A stretch of DNA of 41,710 nt from Clostridia bacterium (GTDB taxonomy: Bacteria; Bacillota; Clostridia; Oscillospirales; CAG-272): contig JAFUQP010000009.1 of the NCBI GenBank assembly GCA_017472305.1, positions 1 to 41,710 of the forward strand, in the 5' to 3' direction. The position numbers and the translations under genes are program-made. Below are positions 31,907-38,755 of this stretch, in pieces. Every line of letters begins with the position of its first letter. The stretch's first letter is position 1. The notes beneath the pieces are model-generated. The model searched no databases and was not told the origin of the DNA. It saw nothing but the letters and a program-made list of their open reading frames with translations.

Positions 31907-32062
31907 ATTTTTTCTCCTTTTTCTGTTTTTCCGTGTCGCAAGGACAGTTTTTCTTTTCCCCCCTTCCTATTAATTCTTCTTTTCGAGCAGAGCTCGAAAA
32001 ACAAAAACGGCTCGGGACCCCAGAAGGACGTCTCGCAGCCTGCCACAAGCCTCTTGTGACAG
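31907..32062 (-). ncRNA. Structured leader of LysM-CAP gene, unknown class
   Basis: The mRNA leader of about 150 nt carries three hairpins in order: CTGTCACAAG/CTTGTGGCAG (32040-32062), a GGCT/AGCC-closed stem with inner GAC/GTC (32009-32040) followed by TTTTTG, and a perfect 9-bp TTTTCGAGC-tct-GCTCGAAAA hairpin (31980-31999). A GGAAGGGGGG purine tract follows before the ribosome site. The second hairpin plus U-run could act as an attenuator. I do not recognise it as a known riboswitch. Confidence 0.5.
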
Positions 32063-32066
32063 GTAT

Positions 32067-32095
32067 ATTATAGCAAATTTTGCTCCGAAAGTCAA
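32067..32095 (-). promoter_or_regulatory. Promoter of LysM-CAP leader
   Basis: On the minus strand TTGACT (32090-32095), 17 bp, TATAAT (32067-32072). Confidence 0.88.
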
Positions 32096-32160
32096 ATGCA
32101 ATATATGGAAAGAAAGCTGCTAGAACCCAAAAGAAGTACCACCATAAAGCAGTTTGATAT

Positions 32161-32288
32161 GCAAAAAAAGAGCACGGGCGTTTTCTTCTTGCTCCTTTTC
32201 ACACGCCTTACCCTGCAAGGTATAGTATGTTACATTTCTGGGGTACTCTCGGGCGGCAAAGAGGCTCCCTTTACAACAAGGGAGCCTC
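32161..32288 (-). other. Intergenic hairpin and pseudoknot-like terminator region
   Basis: On the minus strand, a perfect 11-bp hairpin (32261-32271 with 32278-32288) is followed about 50 nt later by an interleaved pair set: GGCGT (203-207 of 32xxx), GAGCA (190-194), ACGCC (177-181) and TGCTC (170-174) then seven T. It lies downstream of the DUF6304-like gene and can end its transcript. It also resembles the kind of repetitive intergenic sequence that gives spurious reading frames. I see no real gene in 32096-32368. Confidence 0.5.
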
Positions 32289-32368
32289 TTATATTGTTCA
32301 ACTATGATTTGTAGTATTCCTGACATATACTGGTTTGGTGGACAAAAACCAATATTAGTTGTCAACTT

Positions 32369-32812
32369 TTAATGATTTAGATAGTATAAGTAGTCATTAT
32401 AGGTGTAGTATTTTTCATTAGAAGCATCATATTGCTCACAATACTCAAAAGAAGATTTTTTATTATCCCTTGCACCCACTTTGTCGAGCCAATCAATCAC
32501 ATCGTCCTTGTTATTGATTACGGCATTTTTAGAACAAAGTATATAATCAGGAATATTTCCGTACGGACACATTGTCCCATGTTTGCACGTCATACAACAT
32601 TGAATACTTACGCCATCCGGTAGCGACCTTTGAAGATTCGCAAAGGCATCTGCCCAATCTAGGCTTTTTCCTATTCCTATATATGTATTTTCTCTGTAAA
32701 CTATTTCAATAACAACTTCTGCACCAACGTTCAGTTCCTTATGCGTAACAACAACAGGCACATCTATTAGTTCACCAAACGCTGATAAATTCAAAAACCC
32801 TCGATATTCCAA
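32369..32812 (-). CDS. DUF6304-like protein of unknown function
   Basis: A 147-residue soluble protein. The middle, with IGIGKSLDWADAFANLQRSLP then IQCCMTCKHGTMCPYGN, resembles the DUF6304 family as I remember it: a two-strand N-terminal part, then a CCxxCxxxxxxPYG motif. The four cysteines (about residues 82, 83, 86 and 92) may bind metal. The start codon appears to be TTG at 32812. The mRNA carries GGAGGTGAT, an almost full anti-SD match, 7-11 nt before it, while an in-frame GTG overlaps that site. AT-rich compared with its neighbours, and with the SLOG gene it looks like acquired accessory DNA. Confidence 0.65.
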   Translation of the reverse strand: MEYRGFLNLSAFGELIDVPVVVTHKELNVGAEVVIEIVYRENTYIGIGKSLDWADAFANLQRSLPDGVSIQCCMTCKHGTMCPYGNIPDYILCSKNAVINNKDDVIDWLDKVGARDNKKSSFEYCEQYDASNEKYYTYNDYLYYLNH

Positions 32813-32843
32813 TCCCTTTATCACCTCCGTACCTTTGAAATTT

Positions 32844-32872
32844 AGTATATCACAAATATAATAGAATGTCAA
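32844..32872 (-). promoter_or_regulatory. Promoter of DUF6304-like gene
   Basis: On the minus strand TTGACA (32867-32872), 17 bp, TATACT (32844-32849). It overlaps the tail of the SLOG terminator. Confidence 0.83.
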
Positions 32873-32917
32873 GAAAAACGGCTAAAACGCAAGGTTTAGT
32901 TTGCATTTCAGCCGTTT
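32873..32917 (-). terminator. Terminator of SLOG gene
   Basis: A 17-bp stem with two mismatches (32876-32892 with 32901-32917; outer AAACGGCT/AGCCGTTT), followed on the minus strand by TTTTTCTT. Confidence 0.85.
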
Positions 32918-32967
32918 AATTATATCGGTTTAACATCACCCCGATTGTGCTCTTGCCTATTATTCTT

Positions 32968-33450
32968 TTATATGCAAAAGCGTTGCAGCGCTTCTTCGTC
33001 AGCAAGATTGATGACCGTCTTATTCTTCCCAATGGCATACCGATAGGTTTTATATGCTCCGCCGTACGTTTTTCTTATGTAGGCAATCACAACATCCGCG
33101 CTATCAATCATTGCCCTGTTTCTATACGTAATTGCGAACCTTAAAGGCTTATCCTCTATCTCCGGATAAAGAATACAGTCGTATCGTTCTTTTTCATATT
33201 GCAAACGTGTTCTCTGATACTCCTCGGTAACGTAAGGTGTAACGAAAACAAGATTACAACGCTTGTTATTAAGCTTATATTTTCTGCAACACTCATACGC
33301 AAAGCTATCAAAATTCCCATATCCGCCCAAATAGAAATCAACAGCTTCCTCTCCGATTATTGCCTTTAACAAATGCATCATTGTTGACTCGTATTCCGCC
33401 CAGCCAATAAAATCAGAATGTCCTAAAAAAGCTATCACCATATTATCCAC
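32968..33450 (-). CDS. SLOG-family protein
   Basis: A 160-residue Rossmann-like protein that I assign to the SLOG superfamily (DprA/YpsA/LOG-like nucleotide-binding proteins). It opens VIAFLGHSDFIGW, has FYLGGYGNFDSFAYECC (about 40-56) as the glycine-rich loop, and ends with YRNRAMIDSADVVIAYIRKTYGGAYKTYRYA (about 108-138), the second loop. Members bind nucleotides or nucleotide-derived signals and often occur in phage or conflict contexts. It is divergent from an XRE repressor, with a perfect palindrome at its transcription start, so it is probably repressed by that protein. Followed by its own terminator. Confidence 0.82.
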   Translation of the reverse strand: MDNMVIAFLGHSDFIGWAEYESTMMHLLKAIIGEEAVDFYLGGYGNFDSFAYECCRKYKLNNKRCNLVFVTPYVTEEYQRTRLQYEKERYDCILYPEIEDKPLRFAITYRNRAMIDSADVVIAYIRKTYGGAYKTYRYAIGKNKTVINLADEEALQRFCI

Positions 33451-33458
33451 CTCTATTT

Positions 33459-33480
33459 ATATGTAGGTACGCCTACATAT
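33459..33480. promoter_or_regulatory. Operator-like palindrome at SLOG promoter
   Basis: ATATGTAGG-tacg-CCTACATAT is a perfect 9-bp inverted repeat (33459-33467 with 33472-33480). It overlaps the -10 box of the SLOG promoter and its start site. Likely site for the adjacent XRE regulator. Confidence 0.75.
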
Positions 33481-33507
33481 TATATCACCGTTTGACGGAA
33501 ATTTCAA
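33479..33507 (-). promoter_or_regulatory. Promoter of SLOG gene
   Basis: On the minus strand TTGAAA (33502-33507), 17 bp, TATAAT (33479-33484). Confidence 0.82.
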
Positions 33508-33514
33508 GCCCCAT

Positions 33515-33570
33515 TATGTAGGTATACCTTCTTATAAATCGTAAAAAATACTGCTACAATATATATGTAG
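33515..33570. promoter_or_regulatory. Secondary operator half-sites and XRE promoter
   Basis: TATGTAGG recurs at 33515-33522 with a degenerate partner arm after the same 4-bp gap. CTACA/TGTAG arms flank 33554-33570. A plausible plus-strand promoter, TTATAA (33532-33537), 17 bp, TACAAT (33555-33560), is embedded here and would be controlled by these sites. Confidence 0.55.
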
Positions 33571-33611
33571 CGATTTTTCGAACGTTAAAAATTACCGTTC
33601 GGTGATAGGGG

Positions 33612-33866
33612 GTGACGGAATTGACAGTAAACTCTGCGGTTGCAAAGCGCATATCAAAGCTCTTGAAAGAGAAAAATATGACACAGTACCGCCTTGAGCA
33701 AAACTCGGGAATTCAACACGGCAGTATGCAGTGTATAATGAATAACAGAAACAAGACTGTCACATTAAGCACACTTATTCTGCTCGCCCGCGGATTTGGT
33801 ATACCGTTAACCGAATTTCTTAATGACGAGCTCTTCACATCGGACGACCTCGAAATTGAACAGTAA
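33612..33866 (+). CDS. XRE-family HTH transcriptional regulator
   Basis: An 84-residue Cro/C1-type DNA-binding protein, little more than the helix-turn-helix domain. VAKRISKLLKEKNMTQYRLEQNSGIQHGSMQCIMNNRNKTVTLSTLILLARGFGI covers residues about 9-64. A short acidic tail follows. The start is uncertain: GTG at 33612, or TTG at 33621, which is better placed behind GGGGGTG. It is divergent from the SLOG gene; the palindromes between them make it the likely repressor of both. A strong terminator follows the stop. Confidence 0.85.
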   Translation: MTELTVNSAVAKRISKLLKEKNMTQYRLEQNSGIQHGSMQCIMNNRNKTVTLSTLILLARGFGIPLTEFLNDELFTSDDLEIEQ

Positions 33867-33895
33867 AAGCCGCCTTATGCAAGGCGGCTTTTTTG
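33865..33895 (+). terminator. Terminator of XRE gene
   Basis: A perfect 12-bp stem AAAAGCCGCCTT-atgc-AAGGCGGCTTTT followed by T; it overlaps the stop codon. Confidence 0.92.
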
Positions 33896-33950
33896 TTTCT
33901 TAAATGTGTTTCGCTTCTATCGAGAATTCAATCCTAAGCGTAAAGCTCTT

Positions 33951-34397
33951 TTAGTCCTCAACGGTAACCGTTCCGTCTGCCTCTACGCTTATCTTCATTC
34001 CGTCCTTGATGTACTCGAGGAACTCGTCGCCAAGAGAGTCAACGACAGGCATAGACACGCCGTCGAGCCACACGTCGGCAAGAATTGCTCCCGCTGCGGC
34101 AAGCGAGTCTATGGGCTTCGAGAAGAGCATACACGCAGGCTGTCTGCCCATTGAGCAGGCGCAGTAAAGCACCATTCCACCTGTGGTAGAGCCTATCGTC
34201 TGAGGAAGGCAGAGTGCCTTGCCGCAGAGCTCCTTACCGTAGAGGTCGGGGTTGCTCTGGTCGCCGCAGGTTGCCTTCTTATCTCCGAACTGGAGCGCCT
34301 TCTGAAGAGAAGCGAGGGTGTTAAATCCGCCGTGAGTTACTACTGCCTCGGCGCAAGCCTTTCCGGGTGCTATAGGTCTTCCTTTAAACTGTTTCAT
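33951..34397 (-). CDS. Aconitase X swivel (small) subunit
   Basis: The 148-residue DUF126/swivelling domain subunit of an aconitase X enzyme. It opens KQFKGRPIAPGKACAEAVVTHGGFN (about 2-26) and has QTIGSTTGGMVLYCA (about 66-80) with the GSTTGG loop that contacts substrate. In many bacteria the small and large parts are fused; here they are separate genes 13 bp apart, large subunit first. AcnX enzymes are hydrolyases: cis-3-hydroxy-L-proline dehydratase in bacteria, mevalonate-5-phosphate dehydratase in archaea. Confidence 0.9.
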   Translation of the reverse strand: MKQFKGRPIAPGKACAEAVVTHGGFNTLASLQKALQFGDKKATCGDQSNPDLYGKELCGKALCLPQTIGSTTGGMVLYCACSMGRQPACMLFSKPIDSLAAAGAILADVWLDGVSMPVVDSLGDEFLEYIKDGMKISVEADGTVTVED

Positions 34398-34410
34398 TTT
34401 TCGCTCCTCC

Positions 34411-35679
34411 TTATTTCGTCGTTATGGTCTTGAGTATCTCGTCGTCGGTCATATACTTCGCGGTGGTGTAGGTGCGGAGCTTATTAGACGAGGTGATAAC
34501 CGGCATCTTTGCACAAAGAGGATTGTTCATATACATAAGAGGACAGATATACGAGGTTATTACGCCGATTTTTTCAAGTCGCTTTGCATACTCGGTTTCC
34601 TCGAAGGCACGGAGCACTGCGGGAGCAGAGGTAAATACCGTGGGGATAGTTACCTTAGCATTACCCGACTCGGCAAGTGCCGCCTCGAGCTTCTCGGTCC
34701 AGCTCTTAAGCTGCTCGAGTGTCATATGAGGACAGCCCATAAAGCAGAGCTTAGGACGTGCATCGGGCTTCTTCCAGATTACCGGGTAGCTTGCCTTTAC
34801 TCTCTCGAGCTCGGCGTCGTCAATTACGTACACCTCAGCGCCATCAAGTATAAGCGAATCGCCAAGGTCCTTTGCCTCGGGGGTGAGGTTCTCTATGTGG
34901 TAGAGTCCTACCGCGCCGTTAGATGCGGTTGCGGCGCCGAAGTCCTTTAGGTAGGTGCAGGTTGCCTCGTCGAGCTCTGTGCCGAGCCACTTGTCAAGCC
35001 CCTTGATATAAGGAACGGCTTCCATAACCTTCATTCCTATCGCCGAGCCGAGCAGCTGTGCTTCGGGCTTCTTCTCGGTCTTAATCTCAATTACAAAGCT
35101 CGCGCGTCTGCCCTCGTCGGTAAGGAGTCCGAATTCCGGAACAACTCCCGCAACCGAGCCCATAATATCTATGATACCGGAGTTTCTGTTACAGCGAGCG
35201 CCGAGCACTGAGTTCGCGTATACAACGGCAGAGGACTCCGCCCAAGAGAGGATATCGCCTCTTTTCGGGGTATTGCCGACCTCGTTTAAGTAGCAGGCGC
35301 AGGTAAAGGCGTCCTTATCCTTAAGTCCGAGGGTGGTAAGCTGTCCCTCGTAGAAGTCCTGCTTCGTATACATAAATTTATTGAAAATAAGCTTCTGTAG
35401 GAAGTTTGCGGGAACCTTCGGGTCAACGGGACGGGGGTCAACCGAGAATTTCTGAGTTGAGAGAGCGCCCGCCTCGATAAGCTTGTTCATAAGCTCGTAT
35501 ACAGGGCCTATAAGTTTAAGTCCGAAGGAGGTTACAAGATGGTTATATTCAGACGTGACCGGAACGAGTCTTTCGGCACCGAAGGCATCTCCGTACATAA
35601 CGAGGGTCTTCATAACCTTCGCCATAGTTTCGCCTTCCTTGCCGTCAAGGATTGCCTGTTCTCTTTCTGTAAGCTTCAT
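34411..35679 (-). CDS. Aconitase X catalytic (large) subunit
   Basis: The 422-residue catalytic part of an aconitase X (PF04412). MKLTEREQAILDGKEGETMAK at the start, then ACYLNEVGNTPKRGDILSWAESSAVVYANS (about 130-159), LGARCNRNSGIIDI (160-173), VAGVVPEFGLLTDEGR, FMGCPHMTLEQL (about 316-327) and YICPLMYMNNPLC near the end. Cysteines in these blocks are candidates for the iron-sulfur cluster. It lies 13 bp after the flavoprotein gene upstream and 13 bp before the small subunit, so all three form one operon. The true substrate is not fixed by sequence; hydroxyproline or a related hydroxy acid is the leading idea. Confidence 0.92.
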   Translation of the reverse strand: MKLTEREQAILDGKEGETMAKVMKTLVMYGDAFGAERLVPVTSEYNHLVTSFGLKLIGPVYELMNKLIEAGALSTQKFSVDPRPVDPKVPANFLQKLIFNKFMYTKQDFYEGQLTTLGLKDKDAFTCACYLNEVGNTPKRGDILSWAESSAVVYANSVLGARCNRNSGIIDIMGSVAGVVPEFGLLTDEGRRASFVIEIKTEKKPEAQLLGSAIGMKVMEAVPYIKGLDKWLGTELDEATCTYLKDFGAATASNGAVGLYHIENLTPEAKDLGDSLILDGAEVYVIDDAELERVKASYPVIWKKPDARPKLCFMGCPHMTLEQLKSWTEKLEAALAESGNAKVTIPTVFTSAPAVLRAFEETEYAKRLEKIGVITSYICPLMYMNNPLCAKMPVITSSNKLRTYTTAKYMTDDEILKTITTK

Positions 35680-35692
35680 ATTATTTACCTCT

Positions 35693-37762
35693 CTATATCT
35701 TCATAGCTACGTCCCACGCGCCCCAGATTACCGTGCGAAGGCTTCCGACTGCGTCGGCATCGCCTATTACGTGAACGTGCTTCGATTTCTTTGCTACGGG
35801 TGCGGGATTGTATCCTACAGACATAATTACGCTGTCTGCGGCTATCTTCTTTTCCTCTCCCGACTTATCGGCAATCTTAACGCCGTCAGGCTCTATCTCA
35901 AGAAGTCTTGCCTCAAGGTAGGTCGGAACCTTGTTCGCCGCGAAGAAGTCGCGAAGGAACGAGGAGTTCGGGAACGGAACCTTTGCCGATACGATAAGGT
36001 CACCCTTCATCTCGACAATCGTTGGCTTCTTACCCTGAAGGTAGAGGTCGTATGCAATCTCACAGCCTGTAAGTCCGCCGCCGACGATTACTACGTTATC
36101 GCCAACCGATTTTTCTCCGAGAAGATACTCGCACGCCTCAACCGCAAGCTCTGCGCCCTTGACGGGTATGCGCTTCGGGGTAGCACCCGTTGCGACTATT
36201 ACCTCGTCGCAGTCGAGCTCTGCGATATTCTTAACCTCGCAATTCATATTAACGGTTATCGGATATTTTGAAATCTCGCGGATATACCAAGCGATAAGCG
36301 CCTTGTCCTTCTCCTTGAACGAGGGAGCTGCCGCCGCGATAAATACACCTCCGAGCTTATCGGTCTTTTCGTAAAGGGTGACGGTGTGACCGCGCTTCGC
36401 GCATACGAGAGCCGCCTCCATACCGCCGATACCGCCGCCTATTACGGCTACCCTCTTTACCTTCTTCGCGGGCTCGAGCCTGTACTTATCCGACTGCATC
36501 ACTCTCGGGTCGAGAGCACATCTTGCTATATGGCTTGCATCGTAGATGGACTGCGCGTTTGCAACGCCCTTGTAGTGCGCCATATTGAAGCAGGCGTTGT
36601 GACAGCAGATACAGGGTCTGATGTCCTCGAGTCTGTTCTCGATAAGCTTGGTTACCCACTCCGCGTCGGCAAGGAACTGACGGGCAACGCCCATAGCGTC
36701 AATTCTGCCCTCGGCTACCGCCTTCGCTCCGACCTCGGGGTCCATTCTTCCCGCGCATACCACGGGAATGTCAACGAACTTCTTGATGTGTGCAACGTCC
36801 TCAAGGTTGCAGTTCTCGGGCATATACATCGGGGGATGCGCCCAATACCAGGAGTCGTAGGTTCCGTTATCGGCATTAAGCATATCGTAGCCTGCGTCCT
36901 GAAGGTACTTTGCCGCGCGCTCGCTCTCCTCCATATCTCTGCCTATCTCGGTAAACTCCTCACCGGGAACTGCGCCGACGCAGAAGTCCTTTACGTAGGA
37001 TTTAACCGAGTAACGGAGAGATACGGGATAATCCTTACCGCACTCCGCCTTAATAGCCTTGACTATATCGGTTGCGAAGCGGTAACGGTTCTCAAACGAG
37101 CCGCCGTACTCGTCGGTACGCTTGTTGGTGTATTCGTGAGTGAACTGGTCAAGAAGGTAGCCCTCGTGAACTGCGTGAACCTCAACGCCGTCAACGTCGG
37201 CTTCCTTAAGAAGCTTTGCAGTCTTGGCGAAGGCATCGACTATCTCGGCAATCTCCTTCTTGGTAAGAGCGCGTGTAGTCACCTTATCCGACCATCTAGA
37301 GGGGAGAGGCGAGGGGCTTGCCGACTGATATGGGATATTGATTATAGGCTTGATAATATCGCGTACCACGGGCATATTGTGAAGCATAACGAGGGGGGTG
37401 GGAATTGCCCATGAGCGTCCCATTCCTGCGGTTATCTGCACGAACAGCTTTGCGCCGTAGCTATGTATCTCCTTCATAAACTCCTTAAGCTCGGAGAACA
37501 TTTTTTTATTTTTGTAGAGCCACTGTCCCATAAAGGTGCTCTTGATGGGAGCTATTCCGGGAATAATAAGTCCGACGTTGTTCTTTGCCTTTTCGATAAA
37601 GAACTTTGCCGCTTCCTTGTCGAAGTGATTACCCGTATGCTCCATCCAGCCAAAGAGCGACGTGCCGCCCATAGGACAGAGGACGATACGGTTCTTGATT
37701 TCTACGTTTCCTATCTTCCAGGGGGTGAGTAGGGCTTCGTATTTCTTATCAACTGCTTGCAT
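35693..37762 (-). CDS. NADH:flavin oxidoreductase, enoate reductase/BaiCD type
   Basis: A 689-residue FMN, FAD and 4Fe-4S enzyme of the 2,4-dienoyl-CoA reductase/enoate reductase family. Residues 1 to about 370 are the Old Yellow Enzyme barrel (VEVHAVHEGYLLDQF, TNKRTDEYGGSFENR). The cluster motif is CICCHNAC (about 378-385) plus a later Cys in ARCALDPR. An FAD domain follows (VAVIGGGIGGMEAAL, about 440) and an NAD domain (VVIVGGGLTGCEIAY, about 545). It reduces an activated C=C bond, moving electrons from NAD(P)H. It is the first gene of an operon with AcnX, so it may reduce the dehydrated product. Promoter at 37797-37825. Confidence 0.92.
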   Translation of the reverse strand: MQAVDKKYEALLTPWKIGNVEIKNRIVLCPMGGTSLFGWMEHTGNHFDKEAAKFFIEKAKNNVGLIIPGIAPIKSTFMGQWLYKNKKMFSELKEFMKEIHSYGAKLFVQITAGMGRSWAIPTPLVMLHNMPVVRDIIKPIINIPYQSASPSPLPSRWSDKVTTRALTKKEIAEIVDAFAKTAKLLKEADVDGVEVHAVHEGYLLDQFTHEYTNKRTDEYGGSFENRYRFATDIVKAIKAECGKDYPVSLRYSVKSYVKDFCVGAVPGEEFTEIGRDMEESERAAKYLQDAGYDMLNADNGTYDSWYWAHPPMYMPENCNLEDVAHIKKFVDIPVVCAGRMDPEVGAKAVAEGRIDAMGVARQFLADAEWVTKLIENRLEDIRPCICCHNACFNMAHYKGVANAQSIYDASHIARCALDPRVMQSDKYRLEPAKKVKRVAVIGGGIGGMEAALVCAKRGHTVTLYEKTDKLGGVFIAAAAPSFKEKDKALIAWYIREISKYPITVNMNCEVKNIAELDCDEVIVATGATPKRIPVKGAELAVEACEYLLGEKSVGDNVVIVGGGLTGCEIAYDLYLQGKKPTIVEMKGDLIVSAKVPFPNSSFLRDFFAANKVPTYLEARLLEIEPDGVKIADKSGEEKKIAADSVIMSVGYNPAPVAKKSKHVHVIGDADAVGSLRTVIWGAWDVAMKI

Positions 37763-37796
37763 AACTCGTCCTTTCGGTTTGATTTAATACAACTAT

Positions 37797-37825
37797 ATTA
37801 TATATTCTGTAGCCGAAAAAGTCAA
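37797..37825 (-). promoter_or_regulatory. Promoter of flavoprotein-AcnX operon
   Basis: On the minus strand TTGACT (37820-37825), 17 bp, TATAAT (37797-37802). Confidence 0.85.
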
Positions 37826-37849
37826 GAAAATTAATTTTCTCAATATCTA

Positions 37850-37878
37850 TTTACAAATCTTCCGATTTGTGATATACT
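37850..37878 (+). promoter_or_regulatory. Promoter of pseudouridine synthase gene
   Basis: TTTACA (37850-37855), 17 bp, TATACT (37873-37878). Confidence 0.78.
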
Positions 37879-37881
37879 ATT

Positions 37882-37922
37882 TAGCCGTAAGGAAATTGAA
37901 CTGACAAGGCTCCTTACGGCTA
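37882..37922 (+). promoter_or_regulatory. 5'-terminal hairpin of pseudouridine synthase mRNA
   Basis: TAGCCGTAAGG (37882-37892) pairs perfectly with CCTTACGGCTA (37912-37922) around a 19-nt loop. It begins within a few bases of the predicted transcription start and may protect the 5' end or bind a regulator. No T tract follows, so it is not a terminator. Confidence 0.6.
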
Positions 37923-37958
37923 GGCGCAATTTTTCAACCCGAAAAGGACAGGAGCTTT

Positions 37959-38666
37959 ATGAGGATTGATAAATTTATTTCCGAGCTTGGTATAGCCTCG
38001 AGAAAGGAAGCGTCGCGTGCGGCACGCTCGGGCGGTGTAACCGTTAACGGTGCTGCCGTTTCCGACCTGTCGCGGCATATTAACCCCGAGTGTGACGTTG
38101 TGTCGTATCTTGGGAGAGTGCTCGAATATAACAAATTCGTATACGTTATGCTAAACAAGCCCGCGGGCTACGTAAGCGCAACCGACGATAAAAATCTGCC
38201 GTACGTTACCGAGCTTCTGCCGGAGGAATACAGGCGGCGCGAGCTTTTCCCCGTCGGACGGCTTGACAGAGATACCGTAGGACTTATGATACTTACAAAC
38301 GACGGAGAAACGGCGCACAGAGCTCTTTCCCCGAAGCACCACGTAAAAAAGCTTTACCGCTTTGAGGCGGCAGAGCCGCTCGCCGAGGGGGCAGAGGAGA
38401 AATTTCTCTCGGGTGTGACGCTTGCCGACGGATACGAGTGCAAAAGCGCGGTTCTGAAGCTTGACGAGGGCAGAAGGAGCGGCACGGTTGAGCTTACCGA
38501 GGGCAAATATCACCAGATAAAGCGTATGATAGCCTCTACCGGAAACAGGGTGACCTTTCTTGAGCGCATTGCCTTTGCAGGCATCACGCTTGACGAAAGC
38601 CTTAAGAGAGGCGAGTGGCGGGAGCTGACAGAGGACGAGGCCCGACAGCTATGCTCCAAGGAGTAA
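37959..38666 (+). CDS. Pseudouridine synthase, RsuA/RluB family
   Basis: A 235-residue rRNA pseudouridine synthase. Residues 1-60 are an S4 RNA-binding domain (MRIDKFISELGIASRKEASRAARSGGVTVNG). The catalytic domain has GYVSATDD (about 69-76) and the catalytic aspartate in FPVGRLDRDTVGLMILTNDGE (about 95-115). KKLYRFE and the late EGKYHQIKRMIASTGNRV (about 180-197) are typical. The length and YHQIKRM motif favour RsuA (16S position 516) over RluB, but I leave the symbol open. Tex follows after 89 bp. Confidence 0.92.
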   Translation: MRIDKFISELGIASRKEASRAARSGGVTVNGAAVSDLSRHINPECDVVSYLGRVLEYNKFVYVMLNKPAGYVSATDDKNLPYVTELLPEEYRRRELFPVGRLDRDTVGLMILTNDGETAHRALSPKHHVKKLYRFEAAEPLAEGAEEKFLSGVTLADGYECKSAVLKLDEGRRSGTVELTEGKYHQIKRMIASTGNRVTFLERIAFAGITLDESLKRGEWRELTEDEARQLCSKE

Positions 38667-38755
38667 ACAACACAGTTAATAAAAATTAAATAGCGGAATT
38701 CGGGCAGTTAATATCTGCCGCGTTTACCGTAAGGTAAAAAGTATAGGAGAAAAAA

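Noticed and set aside
32120-32365. An 81-codon minus-strand frame in the LysM-DUF6304 gap
   Set aside because: It spans the hairpin and pseudoknot-like region, has no convincing ribosome site, and looks like translated intergenic repeat rather than a gene.
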